Origin: Elephas maximus indicus
Lineage: Eukaryota; Chordata; Mammalia; Proboscidea; Elephantidae
Assembly: GCF_024166365.1 (NCBI RefSeq)
Contig: NC_064832.1
Location: 41,320,249 to 41,384,248, forward strand
Length of the DNA stretch: 64,000 bases
Direction of reading: 5' to 3'
Shown here: positions 56,773 through 64,000 of the stretch, piece after piece
How positions within the stretch are numbered: the stretch's first letter is position 1
How the letters are laid out: every line of letters begins with the position of its first letter
Notes under the pieces: model-generated
Databases searched by the model: none
Told to the model about the DNA's origin: nothing
What the model saw: only the letters and a program-made list of their open reading frames with translations
Program-made: the position numbers and the translations under genes

Positions 56773-57619
56773 AGCTGCAGAACTCAACCTCATACCTTGC
56801 TCAGACCCAGGTACCCACCTCATTGGAACGATACCCTGCATTACAAAGCAGTGACCTGCCCAGACATTCTGAGAGAGCTGCATACGTGAAGTATCCCATT
56901 AGCACTGCAGGTGCTGCTGGACCAGCTGCCCAGTATCAAACACCGTCAGTCAGTCAGGGAACTGGGCGTGTTGCTGTCCCCGGGGACATCCTCGGTAGGA
57001 CCTGAGCATTCCCCACATGGTATCTCTGGTGAGCGAAGCCTGGGAGCACCGACCGCTGGAGAGAAGCACTATTTATCCAGAACACAATTGGGAAGCGAAC
57101 CCTGGTCTTTGTGCAAAATGCCCCACGCTATTATTGAGAGCACCACTTCTCAAGTCCCACTTTGCACTTCAGAAATAGGTGAAAATAAGATTGGAGGGAG
57201 GTGGGGGCTCTCCTGGCACACCAGCCCCGGTTCCCAGCTGCAATTCATCACCCTTCCAGGGCCACGCATATCAGCACTTCTCCTCCAGGTAACAGAGAAA
57301 GGGCATTAATAATGGTCTTGTGCTCTCTGAGGCCCACACCCTAGTTAATAAGGTGCAACGAGGCAAAACCCGAAAGAGAGGACTGCTACGGTGGACTGAA
57401 CTCTAATGGCAGGCAAGGAAGTATTGAACAGGAGTTCAGGAATAGACTGAGTTTCTTTATCTTTCTCTGAGAGAAGCAAAGATTTCTATTTACTCAGATA
57501 CCAGAAGTGGTTTCCTTAGTCTTCGGGAAAGCGAGGCTTATTTGTTCTTTGAAAGGCACCTGACTTGGTTTATTAGAGTGCAGTGAGAAGTTCACCCAGT
57601 AGTATAGTATTGCCCCAAT
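56773..57619. other. Unassigned sequence
   Basis: GC-balanced and repeat-poor. A 132-codon frame from 56911 has no recognisable domain. Confidence 0.45.
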
Positions 57620-57829
57620 CCAAACCAAAACCCATTGCCGTAGAGTTGATACCAACTCATGGTGACCCCGTGTGTTACAGAGTAGAACTGCTCCATAGGG
57701 TTTTCTTGGCTATAATCTTTACAGAAGCAGATCATCAGGCCTTTCTTCCATGGCACTGCTGGGTGGGTTTGAACCGGCAACCTTTAAGTTAGTAGTTAAG
57801 TGCAGACCATGTGCGCCACCTAGGGACCA
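57620..57829 (-). repeat. AfroSINE variant with TATAATCTTTA block
   Basis: TTGCCGTAGAGTTGATACC tail side, GGCTATAATCTTTACAGAAGC middle, GCGCCACCTAGGGACC head. Confidence 0.93.
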
Positions 57830-57989
57830 TTCTGTGTTCCCCAGTAAGAGGCTGTATATTTTGAGTTGCACTTTCTCAGGGCTGGGGAAGAAGGGTTGCT
57901 GACACAAGAACTTATTCCAGCCTGTTTCTGGACAGTTATTTGACCCTCAGTGGTTGAAAAGCCACCAATGTCATCCATCCTCTGACCAA

Positions 57990-58410
57990 TCCTGCTTTCC
58001 AGTTAATGTCCAGACGCTCCCTCTATTCAGCGGCCTGTACCCTGTCCTCTAAAGGGTTCACGGCTCTCCAAACACGTCTTGTGCTTTCCTGTCTCCTATC
58101 TTTGCTTATGCAGCTCTGTCTGTCTGCAGAGCCCTTCCTCCTTAACTGTTCTCCGGGGCCCAGCTCCGCTGTCATCTGGGGGACCCCCTCTCCAGTCCCA
58201 CAGGCAGACTCAGTCTGGGAAATATTTCCAGGACATCTTGAGCTTACCTGGATTTGCCCGTTGTGCTCAAATTATTTATTTACCTGTCACTGTGCTCCAT
58301 TATCTTGTTACTCCCTGCAGAGGACGGATCATGTCTTATTTATTTTTGCATCCTCAGGACCTGGAGACGGTAGACACTCCCTGAAAGTTTACTGAAAGCA
58401 GAATGAGTGG
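57990..58410 (+). repeat. L2 LINE 3' fragment
   Basis: TGCAGAGCCCTTCCTCC, TTATCTTGTTACTCCCTGCAG, AGGACGGATCATGTCTTATT and the GGTAGACACTCCCTGAAAG end follow L2 order. Confidence 0.65.
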
Positions 58411-58479
58411 GAGGAGCTTGTGCGTGGGTCCTGGCCCCATGGTGCTGCGTGTCTTCTGTTAAGATATAAATGTCTATAT

Positions 58480-59420
58480 AGCAGCTTTTCATCTGTTGGA
58501 AGAAAACGGATGTGAGACTACTACAAGCCTACCTTCGGGGACTTTGTATAAATTAGCAAACTAGAGAATTATGCCCATATCCATTTTAATGGCAGCCAAA
58601 CCTGGAGGCGGGGTGAGCTTATGCCGGGGAGCCAGCCAGGCCTCCTCGGCTCACTTAGGCTAGATAATCAAAAGCAGGTCCTCGTTGACAGCTGTTGATC
58701 ACAGACAGCATTAAAAAGGAAACGGCCACAACGCAGGTGAAAAAAGAGAGGAGCGCCTTCGGAGGAGTAAGTGAATACCCCGAGGAACAAGGCAAGCCTG
58801 GCCGGAAAGCTTTGCCCCTGCTACCTTTCGTTGGGGGCAGGGCTATTAGGAAGGAGAGGGCCTCTGTAGACAATCGCTTCCATTTTATTAAAAATAATTG
58901 GAGAGGTTTACAGACATTTCTTGCAAACATGCAACTGTCAGGCCTGGGTGGAAAAGAAACGCTTCCCTCCAGCCCCCAAATTGTGAGAAATTCTAATGTC
59001 GTGGCAAAAAATCAGGCGTTTGATGATTAAATGTGGAGAGCTGTCATCTCGGCATTATATTAAAATAACTTGCCTCCAGCAAGTGCACAGCATTTCTTCC
59101 TTTAAATCTGTCATTTCTCGGGAGGCTGTGGCTCCGGTTGGCTGCACCGGTGGCTTTGTAGCCACAGCAGTTTACCAGCAACGGAGACACTCAGAGGCTG
59201 TCCGGGGTGTGGGTCAGGGAAGAGGCGGGGGTGCCAGGGGGACCTCTTCACCACTGCGTGGCTGCAGCAAACCGTTTACAGATGTAGCTCTGTGTGACTT
59301 TGCAGGGCTCTCCAGAATCTGAGACTTGAAGCTGCGCACCACCAGATGAGTTATTTTCGACAGTGCTTCTCAGACAGCGCTGTCAGGCTGCCGGCAGGAT
59401 GGGCCATGTTTGTTTATGGA
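58480..59420. other. Long repeat-free block, possible regulatory DNA
   Basis: About 940 bp with no visible repeat. It mixes AT-rich homeobox-like parts (TTTTATTAAAAATAATTGG, GATGATTAAATG) with GC-richer parts and a palindromic GTTGACAGCTGTTGATC. This is the longest clean non-repeat block in the right half. Function is inference. Confidence 0.4.
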
Positions 59421-59820
59421 ATCTGTTGCTTAATAGGATGATCAGTGTCTTATCTTAGCCTCTAGTCACAGTACGTATTATAATGATGTCCACACTGTTG
59501 CTTTTACATGCAAACCCGGTGGGAGCAGAACAACGGGACAAAGCTTCAATTGGCGCGGAGGAGAGAAGAGCTAAGTTAAAGCTGGAATCCACAGGATGGC
59601 AGTGGGTTTAGGGACAGTGTCTCCTGCTCTGCCGAATGGAGCAGACGTGTCTCTGCACGGGTCTCTTTCCTCTGTACCTAGTCAACTGTTTCCTGTGGCT
59701 CCCAGGGTAGCCCCTTCTGCGTCTCTACTCCCCCTAGTGGTATAGACAGTCTTTTGGAAATTTTCACAACAGTAGCAATTCGGTTCATATCAGAGTTTTG
59801 GCTTTGGAAAGCACCAGGTA
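59421..59820. other. Unassigned sequence
   Basis: Repeat-poor. No gene seen. Confidence 0.45.
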
Positions 59821-60025
59821 AATGAGTGGCCATTGAGCTCATTCTGACTCATGGTGACCCCATGTGTATCAGAATAGAACTTTGCTCCATAGGGTTTATG
59901 GTGGCTGATTTTTTGGAAGTAAATCACCAGGCCATTCTTCTCAGGAGCCTCTGAGTGGGCTTAAACCTCCAACCTTTTGGTTAACATTTGAGCGCATTAA
60001 CTGTTTGTGCCACCCAGGGACTCCT
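59821..60025 (-). repeat. AfroSINE, long form
   Basis: AACTTTGCTCCATAGGGTTT body and TGTGCCACCCAGGGACTCC head. Confidence 0.93.
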
Positions 60026-60214
60026 CTAAATCTTATGTGTCCTAACGAAGATAGGCAGCAGAGCAGGCTTGGTAGCAATGATGTCTTACGTTTGCCCAGC
60101 TTTCCATGGTTCACAAGGCCTGTGTATACAGTTTGTAGCTTAATAGGCTTTGATTCTTACCCTAGTTATCTGCACATCACAGGTAAGAAAAACGAGGCAG
60201 AGGAGACAGCATGG

Positions 60215-60645
60215 CAAAGTATCAAGAGCATAGGTTTTTGGGTTCAAGTCTGTGCTCTATTGCTAATTTTTATGCCAGCTACTTAACGTGTCAGAGCTTC
60301 AGTTTCTTCTGTAAAATAAGGACAATAGTCACTTCCTTAGAGGTTATTTGGAGTCCCTAGGTGGTGCAAATGGTTAACATCTCGGCTACTAACCAAAAGG
60401 TTGAAGGTTTGAGTCCACCCAGAGGTGCCTTGGAAGGAAGGCCTGGTGACCTTCTGAAAAATCAGCCACTGTAAACCCTATGGAGCAGTTTTACTCTGAC
60501 GCACATGGGGTCGCCAGAAGTTGGAGCTGACTTGACAGCATCTGTTTTTTTAGAAGTTATTACAAGGTTAATATGGGATAATGTATACATAAAGCATTTA
60601 GTAAGTGTTTAACGTTTGGCAGTTATTATTATTAGTGGTTAGGGC
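60215..60645 (+). repeat. MIR fossil split by an AfroSINE
   Basis: The left part (GTCAGAGCTTCAGTTTCTTC, TGTAAAATAAGGACAATAG) and the right part (TACATAAAGCATTTAGTAAG, GGCAGTTATTATTATTAG) flank the SINE at 60349-60553. Confidence 0.85.
60349..60553 (+). repeat. AfroSINE, long form, inside a MIR
   Basis: GGAGTCCCTAGGTGGTGCAA head and TCTGACGCACATGGGGTCGC. Confidence 0.93.
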
Positions 60646-60823
60646 TGGAATAAAGTGATTGACTGCTAACTAAAAGGTTGGACGGTTTGAAACCACAAGC
60701 AGCTCTGTGGGAGAAAAATGTGGCAGTCTGCTTCCAGAGAGATTTGCAGCCTTGGAAGCCCTATGAGGTCGCTGTGAGATGGAATCGCCTGGACAGCTAT
60801 GGGTTTGGTTTGGTTTTTGGTTA
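60646..60823 (+). repeat. AfroSINE variant, degraded head
   Basis: GTCTGCTTCCAGAGAGATTTG middle block and GGGTTTGGTTTGGTTTTTGG tail. Confidence 0.88.
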
Positions 60824-61644
60824 TAGAATCTGGAGCTTAGCTATTATTGGAGAGCCAGGTCTCCTGAGGTCTCCCCAGTTTCTTCACTGCCCTTGCTGTC
60901 TTTCTAAAAGGTTAGGGGGTGCACGAATTTTCCACCTTTCAGCAACTCCAGATATAGCCTGTGAGGATATAAAGCAAGTAAAGAGTTCACAGACCCTTTG
61001 CCAAAAGTGCAGCATTTCTTCAAAAGCCCTTAAATGTCACCTCTCCTTGCTCGGCCTGGCTGGAAACACCCCACCATTGCCTCCTCAGCCCAGGGGTGAC
61101 ATCGCTGGAGCCTTCTGAGTCTGAATGAGGGATTCACCTTGACCTTCTCCTTTCCCAGAAGAAAACCATCAAAACACCACAGTTCCTCCCACTCAGCATG
61201 TCTCAAAGCCCGTGCTCTGACCCCCATCGATCAGCCATAAAACATAAAATTAACAGAGCTCTGCTTTTCTATTTCACGCAGAAAAATCAACATTGACCAG
61301 CAGTGTCGGCCAAGCTCGCAGAAATATACAGGGGTGGGAGGGCCCACGGACTCCTGTCTCTGATCCTCTTAAGCTTTTTCTTTATCCTGGTCCCAGGTGA
61401 CAGCTGTGGGGCAGAGCAAAGTCCTGCTGGTAAGTACTAAGTAGGAGAAGCGTTCACTGTTGGCCCTGCACAGAGGAGGCTTCCAGTGTGTTGGTGACTG
61501 ACAGGCTGAATAAGCAGTTATCCCTCCAGGCTCAGGAGCAAGAGGCGCACGCAATCCAGCGTCTGACCTTCTGTAGTTGAGCTTGGCATTCTCGGGTCAA
61601 GCTAGCTGCTACCATTATCTGTTAAGGTTAAAATATTGTTGAGT
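60824..61644. other. Unassigned sequence
   Basis: No gene or repeat recognised. Confidence 0.45.
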
Positions 61645-62200
61645 TGATTGATGATGAAACCCTGATCATGGCACTCTCCTGCTGAAATAATATTTGACTG
61701 TGCTCCAAGTCCTACAGAATCAGGTCCAGCTTCCCTACTGTGGCATTCGTGGCTTATCATGACCTGACCCCAATCTACCTTCCTAGCTGCACCTCTTATT
61801 TCCTGGCTTTGTGGGTCCTGTGATACAGACAAGCTGAATTGCTCTCTGAATATGCCCCCTACTTTCCCTCCTTCCCCTGCATGCTCTTTTCCCTGACTGT
61901 CTCCTGGCTAAATCCTATCTATCTTTCAAGCCCCATTTAACATTCCACCTCCTCCAGATAGCCGGTTCCTCCGACTATAAATAATTTTCTTTCCTCTCAA
62001 TTCCTGTAACTCTTTGTACATACCCCTCTGAGGACATACATGCTTTCCATTGTGTTTTATGTTTTTGCACATGTTTCCTTATTTTTATTAGGTTCAGAGA
62101 TCCTCGAGGTCTGGGGTCATATCTTCTTATACTGTGAATCGCCGACATTTATCCCAGCATCTCTGATGCTCATAGAACTCACTTTGTAAGACTGTGTTGT
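61645..62200 (+). repeat. L2 LINE 3' fragment
   Basis: ATCATGGCACTCTCCTGCTG, TCCTACAGAATCAGGTCCAG, CTATCTTTCAAGCCCCATTT and ATCCTCGAGGTCTGGGGTC lie in L2 order. Confidence 0.75.
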
Positions 62201-62820
62201 TAAGTAAATAGGTGCTCCAAGCTGCAGGAGCACCTCAGAGTGCCTGAGGTGGGGCTTATGTCCACGATGCACGCCTTGGTATGGCCAGGATCCATTCCGA
62301 TTGCCCGGTGCCTGCGTCAGGACAGCTGTTATGTATTTTAAATCTCCTAGGTTGACATGGGGTCACCGTATCAGATCTGAATTGTCATCTTTTGCCTTTA
62401 TGAATGCAAGGGAAATAAACATCTATCTTATTTAAGCCATTAAAAAAAATCTTCTAGGTTGAGGGATTCATTCATTATTGTTTTCTAGACTATTCTTTAA
62501 GGAAATTAATTGCATACCGTTCTCTCATATCTGTAAGGAATCTAGTGTATTCTACACTTATATGCACATGGTTTGGCCAAAGTCTCTTTAAAATAATCTG
62601 CTTTTATTTCCTAAACTCGACTTTTATCAGTGTGAAAAGAATCCAAAAACAGTACTTGGAAGATACTAGTTATTCTAACTCTTCATTTTACCTCCCCAGC
62701 ATGCACTGAGACCTGATATTATACCGTGGGCCAAGAGATCATAAGCAAGGCATCATATTCACAGGAGAACCTGTGAAATTTCCCCAGGAATTGACCTTTC
62801 AGAACACGTGAGGGATGGCT
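62201..62820. other. Unassigned sequence
   Basis: No gene or element recognised. Confidence 0.45.
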
Positions 62821-62828
62821 GATGACTG

Positions 62829-63214
62829 TTACCTCCACAACCTCCACCACCGTCACCACCACCACCTCCACCACCACCACCTCCTCCAACAACTCACCTC
62901 CACCACCTCCTCCACCACCTCCACTACCACCACCTTTATCACCATCACCACTATCACCGGCACCTTCAAAACTACCACCGTCACTTCCACCACCAACTCC
63001 ATTACCTCTACCACCTCCATCACCTCCACTACCTCCTCTACCACCACCACCACTACCACCAGCACCACCACCTCCACCACCCTCAACACCACCACCACCA
63101 TTACCTTCTCCACCAACTCCATCACCTCCCCCACCTCCTCTACCACTCCCATCATCACCTCCACCATCACCACCTCCAACACCACCACCACTATCATCAC
63201 CACCACCACCATGG
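62829..63214 (+). repeat. CCA/CCT/CAT triplet repeat, ~386 bp
   Basis: Nearly every triplet is ACC, TCC, TCA or a close variant (CACCACCACC, CTCCACCACC), with almost no G on this strand until the end. All frames stay open on both strands because the array lacks stop triplets, giving Thr-, Pro- or Gly-rich products that should not be read as genes. Confidence 0.93.
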
Positions 63215-63339
63215 CCACAAACAAGAGGATCTATGGATCGTTCATTCAAATGTACTTCATTATACATTCTCCTGGGCATGCAGATCAAAGCTCAGACAGC
63301 TGAGGTGCCTTGGATATTTTCTAGTTCTTAGTACCAATG

Positions 63340-63570
63340 AAGTATTACCTGTGTGCGATTATTACTTCCTAGAGTGAACCGATTTCTCAAACTATATTCT
63401 CGTGGCAACCGTAAATATAACTTTGTTTAAGGAATAGGAACTCGATATTCTCTAGGAAGCTGTTATCCGTTCCATGCCAGGGCTGCTCTCAATTTGCATA
63501 ATTGCAGGTGGAGGAAAATGTTCACCTGCATATTTAAATAGTATGTATTTCCACTTCGTTAATGAAACAT
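63340..63570. promoter_or_regulatory. Motif-dense repeat-free block
   Basis: Within 50 bp there is an octamer-like ATTTGCAT (63492-63499), two E-boxes in inverted order, CAGGTG (63505-63510) and CACCTG (63523-63528), and a palindromic TATTTAAATA (63531-63540). The cluster resembles an enhancer core, but no functional evidence is available. Confidence 0.35.
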
Positions 63571-64000
63571 TGCCGGAGTTCAGGAGTGAACCTGTAGGTT
63601 ACACTGACTACTAATTCCTTGCACCAAAAAGCATAAGAGCAGCAGAGATGACCTTTAGCTAAAGGGTTGCAAGTTATGTTACTAGTTATCACTGCTTAAA
63701 ACACCAAGCACCAGGCACTGGGTGGAATACAGAAAAGAATCCTCACGACCAAGCCACTACCACCCGAAGCGTGAAGGAGAGAACAAGGAGAGCTCACCTC
63801 CTAAGCATTGATATTAGAACACCCGTCCTCCTCCTCCTTGCCCCAAAGCAGCACTTTTTATTTTCATTTCCATGCTAACAAGGTAGACCTGTCCTAGCGT
63901 GTGTTCTGAAGAGGTTCTTTCATGCTCAGGGCCTGGGGAGCTTTAACATAGTTAGATGTACTCTAACAGCAGGTTGCCATCAAAAAATTCTATAATAGGA
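63571..64000. other. Unassigned sequence
   Basis: No gene or element recognised up to the window end. Confidence 0.45.

Noticed and set aside
56911..57309. 132-codon open frame
   Set aside because: No recognisable domain, and it begins just after a SINE. Frames of this length are expected by chance in GC-balanced DNA.
62719..63331. Gly-, Thr-, Pro- or Val-rich proteins of 120-190 residues
   Set aside because: Produced by the triplet repeat in every frame and on both strands. No start context or conserved domain.

Overview
This is a vertebrate nuclear window, most probably from an afrotherian mammal and most likely an elephant. The evidence is about 29 copies of a tRNA-derived SINE whose head and body match the AfroSINE family, plus two copies of a second SINE with a tRNA-Gly-like head and three L1 LINEs sharing one distinctive sequence family. 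There is no bacterial-type gene organisation. I see no intact host protein-coding gene; almost everything recognisable is a pseudogene or a transposable element.

Layout. (1) 29-2580: the large first exon of a decayed delta-type protocadherin, closest in my judgement to PCDH8, with many stops, frameshifts and an internal deletion. (2) 2610-9939: a full-length L1 (L1-1) on the minus strand inside that pseudogene, flanked by a perfect 15-bp target-site duplication (TSD). Its ORF1 is intact. Its ORF2 has one 1-nt frameshift and an Asp-to-Asn change at reverse transcriptase motif A. (3) 10383-10486: a second exon of the same protocadherin, behind a good splice acceptor. (4) 10.6-31.9 kb: a mosaic of AfroSINEs, MIR and L2 fossils, old L1 pieces, ERVL-type solo LTRs and a 3' L1 fragment. 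(5) 31.9-37.7 kb: two decayed ERVL/MaLR internal regions joined by LTRs, one of them holding a further solo LTR. (6) 37.7-44.6 kb: a second, heavily mutated full-length L1 (L1-2) on the plus strand, inside or at the edge of the retroviral pol remnant. (7) 44.6-64 kb: a sparser region of SINEs, MIR/L2 fossils and LTRs, with several repeat-poor stretches that may be conserved regulatory DNA, and a ~390-bp CCA/CCT triplet repeat.

No genes act together here. The value of the window is evolutionary. It shows the spliced structure of a dead protocadherin, the anatomy of an afrotherian L1 lineage (tandem 5' UTR monomers, a ~480-nt inter-ORF spacer, a G-rich 3' UTR tract), and nested insertions that order the elements in time. 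All family names rest on reading and memory, not on database searches.
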